Assembly: GCA_003640385.1 (NCBI GenBank)
Contig: RCAB01000067.1
Location: forward strand, 124,001-188,000
Length of the DNA: 64,000 bases
From: Setaria digitata
Taxonomy: Eukaryota > Nematoda > Chromadorea > Rhabditida > Setariidae
Direction: 5' to 3'
The position numbers and the translations under genes are program-made. The notes below the pieces were generated by a model. That model was given only the letters and a program-made list of their open reading frames with translations. It had not been told where the DNA came from and made no database searches. Shown piece after piece: positions 17,057 through 28,958 of this stretch (positions are counted from its first letter, which is position 1; every line of letters begins with the position of its first letter).

Positions 17057-18871
17057 GGCTTCCAGTTTAATTTATAGACGCAATATTTGAGTTTACTAGC
17101 CATTTATAGAATTCACTAACCGGATCCGAAGTTGGAAGAATTTTTTTCGTATGAGTTAGAATTTATGTTAGAAATGATCGTTGTGCAATCTTTATCTTCA
17201 GCAAATTCGTAAGCTGAAATAGAAATTTGTAAGCTGAAATAGAAACTGCAACGTTGAAAATAGTAGTTGCAAATCTGAAATTTGTAGCTTCTTTAGGTCT
17301 TATTTATAGATGGAATAGCGAATTCAGTAGTCGAATCCAGAAAGTTTTTCCGTACGATTTTCTTTTTTTGTTTACTTTATTCAGCAAGCCTTCAAAAATG
17401 TTTGTTGTTTACACACCAAATGTGCAATCATACTTTTTCCAACAAACTAATAATATGCTCAACTGAATCTTTAAATTACAGTCCTTTTATATTTGCTCTG
17501 TGCTATAAGGGGTAAAAATCACCTTTTCCAAATTTCATCGCTTTTTTTGTCGTAAAATTTGCTTTTAAATTACTGTCAAGATGATAGAATATGCCATATC
17601 ATTGTATTAAATTAAATATAATTAGGTCGCATTTTATTTTTTACTTGGAAGTTCTTACTTCAATCTTTTTATTTAAAAAATATTTAGCCTTTGCATCAAA
17701 AAAGTATCACTTCAACTCATTGCCAGTAAGTAATTCTTTTGAAATTGAAGATATTTCGGGATTTTCTTACGGGAATGTTTTTTTCCCCTTATATCTTTTT
17801 ATTCATATCATTATTTCGTAATCAGTCATTTATGATAATGATCTCATAATTTGTTTCGAAAGAAAGAAATTATTTTATCATCGTGCCTTCTATTATTTCG
17901 TGCTAGTATTCGATGTTTTAAACGGAAAAGAGGTATATTTTATAAATAAATATTTTAGTATTCGTTGCTTTCTGATTCATTCAAATTCCAGCAGTACTTA
18001 TACTATGAAATTATTTGTAAAAATTATATTTCCATTAAAAAAGTGTTTTTAAAAACACGTTGTTTGTACCCGTTCAAACTTGCATACTCCTTAAAAATAG
18101 GCAATGCATTAACTTGTTGCTTCATTATCATTTGAGTGAGGTTTAAGAAGATTAAATAATTAAACGTTTTCCGCCTAACAAAGGAATATTATTCTAAATC
18201 CGGTTTTGTTAAAAAGCAAGGCAATTTTCACATGTACATAAATTATAAAAATTGAATTAATTAATTCACGTCATCATTTCCTCGGAACTTTAATCTCTTT
18301 CCGTTAAAATGTATAATCATTCGAAATTTTTTCAACGTATATAGACTTGGTTCGTAAGCTACTAGTAGCTGGCCAATCATTTCCGTTAATTGAAACTGAT
18401 TTAAAACAACTGATGGCTGCCATCCAATTCGAAAGTTTCCTAACAAAACTTGATTTAAATTGTAATTAACATTAGAATTGGTGAGAAATTGTACATGTTA
18501 ATTAAGGATTTATTAAAAGAAACAAAGATTTTGGATCTTTCACAAAAGAAATATTATGTAAGATGTAATAGAAGTTGGGAGAAATTATTTCCTTATTGAA
18601 AAAAAAAAAAGTAAAAGTGATTATTTAGTCTTTTATATGGGAATTTATGAGAAGCTTCTGTTTTCTGTTCTGTCTAAGTTCTAACATTCAGATGCCATAG
18701 TAGACTTCACTTCTTAAAATAAATACTGCTCTAGTTGTATCAATTCATCACACTTTTTAATAATTAGGAATTTGTGGTATAGGAAAAAATATTATGAGTT
18801 CATTTAAACTGTGCGTTTTAATTTTCTTTTGCCCAACATCTTTTAAGCAATTAATTTTTCTTTAGCTGTGG
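17057..18871. other. Spacer between the two coiled-coil/TM genes
   Basis: No exon is identified. A 20-bp unit ending in AAGCTGAAATAG is tandemly repeated at 17205-17244. The DNA around 17090-17200 and 17270-17380 looks like two diverged copies of one segment. A 70-codon frame at 17254-17466 (+) has no recognisable features. Confidence 0.5.
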
Positions 18872-19500
18872 ATGACAGCCGACGATGAAATTCGCAATAT
18901 CCGTTGGACACTGGAGAAAATTCATCAGGCGTTGTATCGAATAGACAAAGAATTCGAAGAAGCTATTCCGGAAATCGATCATATTTCAGCTAAATTAGAA
19001 CAAATTTTAATCGATGTAGCAAGTCAAGCTAATGCTATACGTAATACGACTATTAGAATCGCTTCAAATGTAAGTTTTGTTTTTTAAAATCCTCTTCTGC
19101 TAGTACCACTTAATTATTCTTAATTAACATCTGCTGTCAGCAAAGCACAATAATTTATATATTTCAGTTCCCGAGTCACTCCGTCTATCTGATCGTACTT
19201 TTCATCCTAGAAATTGCAGCATGTATTATTACAATTGCTCTCGTCTATTCCCTTATCATTTCGCTCAATCAGCTTTATCATAAACAATTTCCACAATCCG
19301 ATAAGACGAGGAATCGAAAATTATTTCGAAAAAACGATAAAAAAGATATGAAAAAGCATGATTCAAAGGCTTTTATTTGTTATAGTCCACAGTTATCAGT
19401 AACATCTTCCAATTCATCATATGAAAAAATTAGCAAGGAATTTTGGATTGAAATGCGTGACTTGGATAATCAACAATTACTTCATCAAGAAAAAGTTTGA
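18872..19500 (+). CDS. Coiled-coil plus single-TM small protein, copy B (176 aa, unknown family)
   Basis: Two exons: 18872-19069 (donor GTAAGT) and 19168-19500 (acceptor TATTTCAG, stop TGA 19498-19500). Residues 1-66 are a charged, probably coiled-coil region (ending IRIASN). Then come FPSHSVY and a membrane span of about 25 residues (LIVLFILEIAACIITIALVY). The tail of about 75 residues is basic at first (RNRKLFRKNDKKDMKKH), then Ser-rich, and ends LLHQEKV. An acceptor-like TTCTTTAG ends at 18865, six bases before the ATG, which fits trans-splicing and supports this start. The only intron sits after codon 66, in phase 0, just before the membrane span, exactly as in copy A 1.8 kb upstream. Primary sequence identity between the copies is low. 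Function is unknown. Confidence 0.75.
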
Positions 19501-20315
19501 TTTTGGTGGTAACAACCAAAAGCCTTAATTCCATAAATATTCTGAAAGGATTAATTATCCTGAAAAAGACAACAAGGCAAAAAACAGCATGGAAATTTCT
19601 AGTCCAAATTACTACAAAATATTTTCAGTTCTTTTCTTTCCAAATTTTGCGGCAAATCATCCATCGAAAGCTAACATGCTTTTAAAAAAGAAAAGAAACA
19701 AAAAGTGCAAGCAATTCAGTTTGGCAATTTATTACTATGCCCATTTTCCTTTCGAAATATGAATCATAATTTCATTTTATGGAGCGCGATATATGATAAT
19801 GAATGATAGCGAGTGGGAATGATAGTGTGCATTATCATTTTTGAAGTGGAACAATTTATAATTTGAAATTTCAGTTCATACACTTCCCAACATTTGGAAT
19901 TATTAGGTTATCCATTCAAGACTTCAAACCGTACGGAATTTTTGTACTAATTAATTTAATTATATTATTCCTAAGATTATGTCTATGTTTGTTTCCACGC
20001 TGCCAAATTTCACTTTTCTCGTACTTGAAAAAAGGCTCTATTTTCATTTTCTTCATTTGTATTAGTGTGTCACCTCAGTGAGTTCTTCTTGCCATACATA
20101 TTTACTTATATTGTTTTAATACTTAATTTTCCCACTTTTTAATTACTACCTAATCGATTAGTTCTGATAACAAGTCCATTTATCTCGATTTTCTCTTTTT
20201 TAACATTCCTGAAATTGTCATTGAAAATCTAGGAGTACCAAAAATCATGAAAATAATTTTTTTTTTTTAAACAATAACAGCAGTTTCAGTAGATGTGATA
20301 AAATGACATAATGAT
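19501..20315. other. Spacer with one hydrophobic frame
   Basis: This lies between copy B and the 3' end of the first annexin gene (convergent). It contains a possible exon at 19875-20081 (+) after an ATTTCAG acceptor, with a hydrophobic segment (IFVLINLIILFLRLCLCLF). No other gene evidence is visible. Confidence 0.45.
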
Positions 20316-23089
20316 TTAAATTAAAAGAGAATTTTGCATGTTGCCATTGATAATAGCAATAAGACAGTCGCGAATTAAGTCTTCGCATTCCGTACTGATC
20401 TCTTCTACCAACTTTTTTTTATAATTTTTCACATATGCTTCACAGATTGTTGCAAGATCAATCTCAGATCGTGAGACAATCAAACGAATTAAGTCTCGGT
20501 CCCGTGTCCTACCAGGATTCTGCAACCGAATCTATTAAAATATTCCGTCACTGATCACTACAAGAATGTTTAGATTCAAACTGATCTAAAATAATTTGAA
20601 TTCTTTCTTTCCTATTTACTCAGAATATTTTGTATAATTTGTTTCTTCGATCAGATCTTTTTTTCTGCATTTGAAATTCCTGCATAAATAATGTATTCCT
20701 ATGGACAAAGGAACAAAGTTGACAAAGAATCACATATCATATTTATTTCTAATTATCTTTGTTAAAACTATTTTATTAATTTCCTTAACTCTCTAATATC
20801 CGTCATGAGCAGTGCCAAATTATGTCACATTTCTCGGTCACAGTGTCATAAAAAGCCATGTTTATTAGTTACTATGATTTGCTTTATAATTTTCTCTATC
20901 TTCGTAAACAATTTGTTCATATCGTTTATGAATGCTTATTTAATAAATAAGAATAAATTAGCAATACCTTGAGTGAACTGTTAAGTAAATCAGCGAAGAA
21001 TGAATTGCTATTCCGAGAATATTTAATTAAAGCAAGCAATGCCTTTTTTGCATGGCTATTAAACTGCTTCTGAAAGAAGAATATTAATTTATGAGTAATT
21101 CCCTGAAATTTTATAAATTAAAAGAAATTTAACAAGCTACCGTTTGTTTAATTATTAAGTCTTTGTTAAAACTATTTTATTAATTTCCTTAACTCTTTAA
21201 TATCCGTCATGAGCAGTGCCAAATTAATCCAAACATCCCATTGCTTCCAACATAACGATCGCCACACCTACTAGGGAAACCATCAGAGATGAAAATTACG
21301 AAATTACGAAATTAAACCAATCATCACCAGAACTAAAGACTAATTAAGTAAATATCGCCTGTGTTTTTTGTAAGCTAATTTCTTGGACGGAAAGTAACTA
21401 CGTCTTACTTGTAATGTGATATAACATTAGAATGTTAAAGAACAGTTATTCTGCAAAAATTATTTGAAAATTATATATAATTCTATGACATAATATATAA
21501 ACGTTTATAAAATTGAAGAATTTTATACGAACCTGTAAATTTGCATAACTAAATTTTTTTTCTTATATAAAAGTTCACCTTACCAAGTTCGACTACTATA
21601 TTCGTAATAATTTTAAAGAAGTTGAAGAAAAAAAAGAATTTCAAACATTGACAATTCCGTAGTGTTCGTTAAATTTTGGCAACTTGAGAAAACAAACTTC
21701 AATGTCTTGTTCAATTTGACGTCCAGTTATTGTTGCATATTCTGTAGCCAAAATGCTTAACTGATAAGTTGGTAATGATGATATGACACGTTTCATGGCA
21801 TTTTTATCAATTTTCTTCTTCTCTCCGATCATCTTCTTTATTTCCTGAAAATCAGCAATACATTTCATACTATTTGACTCAAAATCTTAGCAGCAAATGT
21901 TCCTCACCAACTTACCTGTCTAATTTTTTCCATGTCAGTAACACTGTTAATCGTCATAACGGGTTTCTGAATAACGGTCAACAAAATGTCCTTCAGGTCA
22001 CCACTTGTGTGCGCAGTTACATCCACTTCTAATTTATTGCCAGTTAAAATTTCATACTCATTTTTGATTGCAATTAATTCCGAACCAGTCCGTAAACAAA
22101 GAATTTCGATAAGCAAAGATTCATTGGTACCTGTATCCTGGAATACTTCTATCATAGCATCATACTTTAGTGTTCAATTTACTTGAATGAAAAGAAAGAA
22201 TCGTAATCGGTGACAGCTTACTGCTTCGAGAAATTAAATTAGTAGAGAGAACTGGAATAAAAAATGAGCATACGCAATAAGTGCTGGTCGAAATCAAATG
22301 ATAAAATAAAATGCCTTAAATTCTATAATTATCAATCAAAAAATTTTATGCAAATTTAATTTGAAACTTTAATTAAAATAATTGGTTGATACATGCTTCG
22401 AGACAACAACTGACTCAAATTCTAAATTTCGGCTTAGCACAAGACAGCTTCAAAATTCGAGAAATTTTTTTTTTTAGCGCAGTCTTTTTTTGAAATAAAT
22501 CATCTTATGTTTGCTCAAAAAATTTAAAGCAACAAAATTGCCTCCTTATTCTATCAACTATTCTTTTTTTAACAATGATACCACGCTTCATTGGAGGATG
22601 GAAATTGACCTAACAAATTTTGACGTTAATTTTATAAAATTAGGCAAAATAGAACAAAGCCTACACTGATTGCTTCATTAAGCTGTAAAACATCATATTT
22701 GGTGGGTGTCTCCATAAGTGCCAGAATTACATCTTCGTAATCACCTGATAATCCATTTACTAGATCAGTCATTAAATCCTTGTTGTACTTCATCTTATAC
22801 GGTGTTCTAATCTGCAAAATTAGTTTATTGAAGGAAACAAAAGAATTATCTTAGAAGTTTTGCCTTCTACCCCTTTCTCTCCAATCCCTTTCATAATCTG
22901 AAATGTAAATGCGAGAATTCTTACCATCTGTCGTTGTGTGTTGTTCATCTGTGCAAGTATCCGGAACACTTCCAGCTTTTTGTTGTCATCCGTTTTTGAA
23001 GCAATCACTTTTGCCAACGATTCCGCAGCTTCACTGTCATCAAACGGAAATTTAGCTCCAATCGTCCCTCGAATAGCGTTTTGAAGCAT
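20316..23089 (-). CDS. Divergent annexin (328 aa, four-repeat core)
   Basis: Six exons: 22925-23089, 22665-22811, 21916-22137, 21698-21844, 20968-21069 and 20316-20519 (stop TAA). All junctions are phase 0. Annexins are calcium-dependent phospholipid-binding proteins of the cytosolic membrane face. Repeat I runs from GTIGAKFPFDD through NNTQRQM and SGDYEDVILALME. Repeat II shows LIEILCLRTGSELIAIKNEY and TSGDLKDILL. Repeat III shows TEYATITGRQIEQDIE then KKALLALI. Repeat IV shows RDLIRLIVSRSEIDLATI. The length and the lack of a long N-terminal head fit nematode annexins. The calcium loops are decayed: repeat I lacks GxGT, repeat II has SDTGT, and repeat IV has KNPGRT instead of KGLGT. The start is chosen because an ATTCAG acceptor (23105-23107) lies 15 bases upstream. 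It sits downstream of, and shares intron positions with, a second annexin gene. Confidence 0.92.
20757..20822. repeat. 66-bp direct repeat, copy 1
   Basis: Matches 21161-21226 with one visible mismatch (CTCTAA against CTTTAA). It lies in the last intron of the divergent annexin gene. Confidence 0.9.
21161..21226. repeat. 66-bp direct repeat, copy 2
   Basis: Second copy of the repeat at 20757-20822. The two copies flank annexin exon 20968-21069. No N join is present here, so this need not be an assembly artefact. Confidence 0.9.
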
Positions 23090-26000
23090 ATTCTTCGCAG
23101 ATTTCTGAATCCATTTAGAGAAGTTAGTAAAATCTAATTCACATGTTCGAAATTCTCGGAAATAAAAATTACGAAATGGTAGATAACCTACTTAGAATAA
23201 TGTAAGCAAATTTAACTCTCATATAAAACGCCGAGACGAGCTTCTATTTTTTCCTAATTAATTTTTAAAAAGAAGGGAAAAAGTTAAATTTGCAAATCAT
23301 TTAGCCATTTTGTTGGTTAAACAAGTTTCTCAAACTACACATTAACAAGTGGTATTATCGACACAATAACACTAAAAGCCAGTGAAAAGTTTAAATAAAA
23401 TGAATTTTATTATTAATAAATTACAAGAGAAAAAATTAGCAATCTTGTGCTAATCAAAAGTCCTTTTTTTTTGCTATGTCACTTTAAATTCAGTTTGTTA
23501 AATGACTGTTGAGAATAATACTTGCAAATTACTACTGACATGAATAAAATTTCTGTTTATTCCAGTACTTTCATAAATTATTTAAATAGTATCAAATGAT
23601 ATTGTCATTTTTTTTTTTTTTTTTTGTTGTAAAAGTGATCAGCTCGGCTGTCAATATCGTTCATAATCAATCGATTCATAGAATACAAATTTTTTATCTT
23701 GATTTTTTTGAATTTTGAATTTCCTACAGTTTATTTGGCACTGCGGTTGAAAAAGAAATTAGGCAGCCACAGAATTTTTGCCGTAGTTGAAATCGTTCTT
23801 GTGAACAGCCTTGATAATAAAAGAAATGGAAGGTTGAACGCATAAATGAACGAAAAAGTAGAAAGTGACAAATTAAGAAATCACAAAGAGCAAATATTAT
23901 CAAACTGATAAAATGATATGAATATTGACAAATGAGACAGGAATGCTCTGATACAATACAATCTACAAAAAATTTTTTTCTATAATTCAAACTTTAATAC
24001 TTGGAATATGGGATATGTTGTTAGCTGAGGATTAATTGTATTTGTTAAAGACAACTGTCTGAAAAAACTATGTCTGCAGAAAATGAAGAATTTACTGATC
24101 AGATTTACCATTTAAATAGAAATTAAAGGATGGTGTGTGCGGAAGGTATTAATTGCATAAGGTAATGGCAGGAAAGGTTGAATTTTCCAAATGAAAAGAT
24201 AGCAGAAATGGATTCCCATCAAGGTTACGATAAAATTTCCCACAAGGTTACGATATTTCAACTGTAATTCATTTTGAATAGCTCACTTCAAGGGATTCTA
24301 ATACTGAGTTCCTCATATACTATTTTCAGATATTATTATTAAATTCAAAAGTAAGAGAACATTTTTTTAAAAGTGATTGATAAATTGTTAGCTCCAATCT
24401 GAACTAGCAAAATTGGTTATACTGGTGACACATTAATGCTAATGATGCTAAAATAACAGTGACAACGATGATAAGAATATTGATAGCTATGATGATAATT
24501 ATTTAAGTATCTAAAGCTCAGGATAATGATAATTTTGAAAAATTTGATGGTGTTAGGGGTTGATGGATTATCGCGATGATGCATTATTATACTCCAACAC
24601 ACTTCCTGCTAGCACGTTCGAATCTCCATGAAATATTTTACTCAATACAAACTAAACAATAGTTCATAAATTTATTCTGAACTGAAACTGACATGTAATG
24701 TCAGTGAATAATTCATGAAGAGCAATGATACTGTCAAAAATAACTGCAAATAGACGTAACGCTATCGACAGGGATCTATTTCCATTTATTTTCCCAAACA
24801 ATGATGGAAATTGTGTTAAAATAGCTAATTAAATCATCCAATATAATCACTGCAACGTATACGTGATGAAGTTGACGTGTGATTTAATTGCACATCTGAC
24901 AGGATTCGTGATGCTTTGATTTCGTTCTTATTTGTGACCTAATTAGCTAGTGAACTTTGTACGAACTTCCTTCTCTATTTCATTTGTTCGGTGATACCAC
25001 TTCTTCAAAAGAAGTGCTCTCCTTATTTGACAGCTTGTTCAAGGTGATGAGGCCTTTTTTATCTTTTGTGACAGGCATTTTCTCAGTACTAGTGATACTA
25101 TTTAACTACAAATTTCAAAATTTATCATTTCCTAACAAAATGAAAGATAGCCTTTTAAAAAGGAAAAAAAAATAAAGCAAGTAATTAAATTTGATTATAC
25201 ACTTCCGAAGAAAACGACAAAAAAAAAAGAAAGGACAGTTGACGTTGATACGTGAAGAAAAAGGAAACATTTCTTTCTTTTATTTTCTCATCTAATTAAT
25301 TAATTAATCACTCCATTGGTACACATGAATAGGCAAAGCAAATTAATCACTTGCATAATCAAAAACAAATTATCTGCATTTACCAAAACTGATCAAAATT
25401 AAGAGTGAGAAATAAGAAGAGATGGGAATTTATTGGAATGGGAATGATTGCTATCAATATTCGATTTCATTGGCTCACAACTAATTCCCCTCCCTTCATT
25501 TTTCAATATTTCAAAAATTTTCGGGGGATTTTCAGATTGTTTCTCTCTTCCTCTTCATGCTGTTTTTGTATTATCGTAGAAAGAAGCTGAAAAAAAAAAG
25601 AAAATAAATGGCCAAAAAAAAACATCCCTAATGTATTTTTTTTCCAATTTTTCCTCTTATTGTTTGAGCAAAATGAATGATTTTTTCATTTCCATATGGC
25701 TTTCGCCTTTTTTTTCTCCTCCTATTTATTTCTTTCTTCCTTTCTCTAATACATTTATTTTACAGAGATGATAAAAAAAAAATACGCTAATTTCAGGAAA
25801 AAAGTAAGTTATAAACAGAAGAAATTGTAAAGCAAAGGGATATATTCGAGAAAGATTTGTATCATTGATTATTCCTATCTTTTGTGAATATGCTATCAGT
25901 GTAAATTAAAAAAAAAAATGATATGGTGTAAGTAAATCATGACAATTAAGCATTTTAAATGCGATTAAATCTTGAGATTTATTTCAAACAATTTTCGGAT

Positions 26001-28958
26001 GTTAGTGTGAAAAAGTTTGAAAGAAAAAAAACCGAAGAGTTTAAAAATAAGACTGAATTAGGTACACTCACATGTGCATATGTTTGCATATGTATTATCA
26101 AGAGTCGAGATTACTGAAAAGATAACTTAAGTTGCTTGCTAATAGTATTGGTATAGTCAATAAAACGACGGTATAGTATGTAAGAAATGCNAAAAAAAAA
26201 AAAGATAACTTAAGTTGCTTGCTAATAGTATTGGTATAGTCAATAAAACGACGGTATAGTATGTAAGAAATGCTTACTGTATTATTTAAAATAGATAAAC
26301 TGTTATAAGTTGACAAAATTACCATTNTGAAAAGATAACTTAAGTTGCTTGCTAATAGTATTGGTATAGTCAATAAAACGACGGTATAGTATGTAAGAAA
26401 TGCTTACTGTATTATTTAAAATAGATAAACTGTTATAAGTTGACAAAATTACCATTCCAACTCAATTTATTATCTCTGCCAGTGTCAGAAAAAATTTAAA
26501 AAATTTAAAATTTCAATTAAAATTCCTTTTAACGGCGTCCTATGGCTTTCTTTATTGCTTACCATTCAAGAGAATTTTTCNGGTATAGTATGTAAGAAAT
26601 GCTTACTGTATTATTTAAAATAGATAAACTGTTATAAGTTGACAAAATTACCATTCCAACTCAATTTATTATCTCTGCCAGTGTCAGAAAAAATTTAAAA
26701 AATTTAAAATTTCAATTAAAATTCTTTTTAACGGCGTCCTATGGCTTTCTTTATTGCTTACCATTCAAGAGAATTTTTCTTTCCAATAATAGCTTCTTTT
26801 TTTTTTAATTTGTGATTAATTAAAAGTAACAAAACATTGATTAATTCGCCTTCCCAACGAAATAAAAGTGGAAGCTGGGCCAGCTTTGTTCAAATTAACA
26901 ACCTAGACATCTCATTAAATTTGGGTCACTAATATGAAGGAAAATCATGGAAATGACGATTTTTACTGGACGGTTAGGAAAATATACTCACCTCAAGTTC
27001 TCTTAAGGCTTTTTTTTTTCTGGGAACCCCGCTTACTACCGCATCTGCTTTGTATGTGTGGCCAAGAAAAGAACTTTTACACGCCAATTTCGTATTCCTC
27101 AATGTTCGATACAAAAAAATTCAAGTGTTAATATATTGGACTTCATCTATTTGTCTTTCAAATTTTTAAAAGAAATTCTATTTTGAAGAAAAGTAAAATT
27201 ACAGCAAAAGCGATTAAGTAGAATTCTTCATATGTTAAATGGCTACTTGATCTCAGTGCATCATAACCTTTCAATCACTGCAGCTATCTCAAAATTTATG
27301 ATAAATTATTCCTAAAAAACGAGCTTTGTGGAAGAATGCCGATTTCGAATCTTGCAATTTAATTTTCATGGAAAAATTTCGTATAAAAGTTGATATTAAA
27401 AATTTGGAGAATTTTTTATTTAAAGCGGATGGAATTAAAGTTGGGAAAAAAACACGAAAACATGAGCAATTAATTGAACACAGTAGGTTTCTGCAAATTA
27501 AGAGCTTGGAAAAAATATCGGCTTTTCCATTGTCGGTAAAAATTATAAGCGTTGCCAAATTACAAAAAGCCTTTAATAATTAATACCGTTATAACCATCG
27601 TTGTAATCACTGTCATCATTTTTGTTAACATCATTGTTATTAATTATTGCTATAAATTAATATTAATTGATATTTTTGAATATGCTTTGTGAGAAGAGTG
27701 CATAGTTTGCTTTAATGAAATAATTTTAAAAGACTAATACCATTAATTTATGAGACGATAAACTGAAGCTATAAAATTGAAAGATGAAATTAATCTGGCT
27801 TCGATCGTTGGTTCAGATGATATATGTAGCAAAATGTGAATATTATGGAAGAAACTAAATTGTTTTCTACAGAATCGAAATAACTATCCAATCATTTATT
27901 GAATAACATCAGTAATGGGTTTTAGTAATTGGATAAAAATTGCGTTTTAGACGGGACCTGACCTAAAATTTTGAACTTTGGTTTAAATCTCGCCTCAAAC
28001 CAAAATGTAAATTACAGCTATTTGTATACAGACAAATCTGGAGTCTACTGTTAATGTAATGAGGAGGCAGGTCTACTCAAGTAATTCAGGCTAAAGTAAG
28101 GGGCGTGTGCCGTCCATGTTTTTCTTTAAACTAGCAGAGGCTAGAAGTTGCGTTTAGGACTAAGCTGGAACATAGTTCGGATAAAGACAATCATTTTATA
28201 ATACTCGCGAAGAAAATACAGTAATTTGATTTTTTAAAGTAACCGTCATAAAATCTACTGCAGAATTTGTGTGTTGTATATGTGAAGCAACAACTGGCAC
28301 AGTAATCGATCACCATATCAGATGACCAAGCCTTCCAACAATCGAATGATTTTTTGCTTAAAATGGAAGCTTTCATTCCGGTAATTCACACTAATGTTTT
28401 GTCTTCCTTATCAGAACTTGCTGCAATTAGACGTAATTAGATAGAATGTTGCGGAATCATCAAGCAATTGATAAGCATAAAGTATCGAAATGAACATTTT
28501 TAGACAAGTTTTCTGTTTCTTTTACTTTGAAAACGAAGTACAAACAGATAGGAAAATTACACTACTTCAAAGAAAGAAGCAACAAAATCATAACTGAACA
28601 AAATGCAGTTACATTCTCTGTAGTGAGTAGGACTCAACAAAACTTGCTGTATATTTGAAATGGATAAAAGCGGTGGACAGAAAGTGATATATATGGAAAT
28701 TTCGTTGAATAATATATTTATGAAACTGTTTCAAAAGAAAGGAATGTGCTAGAACCATTCTAGTAATTATGGTAGATATTGCAGAAGTGAAAATACGTTT
28801 AAATTCCTTTACATTTTCCATTTTAAAAATTCGGAATCAGTGCATGTATGATGATAAAGTAGCGAAAATTATAAATGAAAACTCGAAATTTGTGGAAAAA
28901 TGCCACAAGTGTTTAGCACTTTTTGTTTTTTCTTTTTTTGCTAATATTAATAATTGAT
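23090..28958. other. Intergenic region between the two annexin genes
   Basis: No exon chain is found. It holds poly-T (about 23608-23625), triplet-rich DNA (24430-24540 and 27590-27660) and the N-join duplications at 26114-26802. Frames at 27326-27583 (+) and 27289-27558 (-) overlap each other and show no motif, so neither is called. Confidence 0.5.
26114..26802. other. Scaffold joins with repeated contig ends (N at 26191, 26327, 26581)
   Basis: A segment beginning GAAAAGATAACTTAAG and ending AAGAAATGC appears three times (from about 26116, 26203 and 26329), and its downstream part again after the N at 26581. Each copy boundary is a single N. Near-perfect identity at single-N joins points to overlapping contig ends that were not merged, not to biological tandem repeats. 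Confidence 0.85.

Noticed and set aside
24596..24630. GTTCGAATC resembling a tRNA box B
   Set aside because: No T-arm stem, box A or cloverleaf around it.
26098..26373. 91-codon minus-strand frame with a repeated peptide
   Set aside because: It crosses two Ns, and the internal repeat comes from duplicated contig ends.
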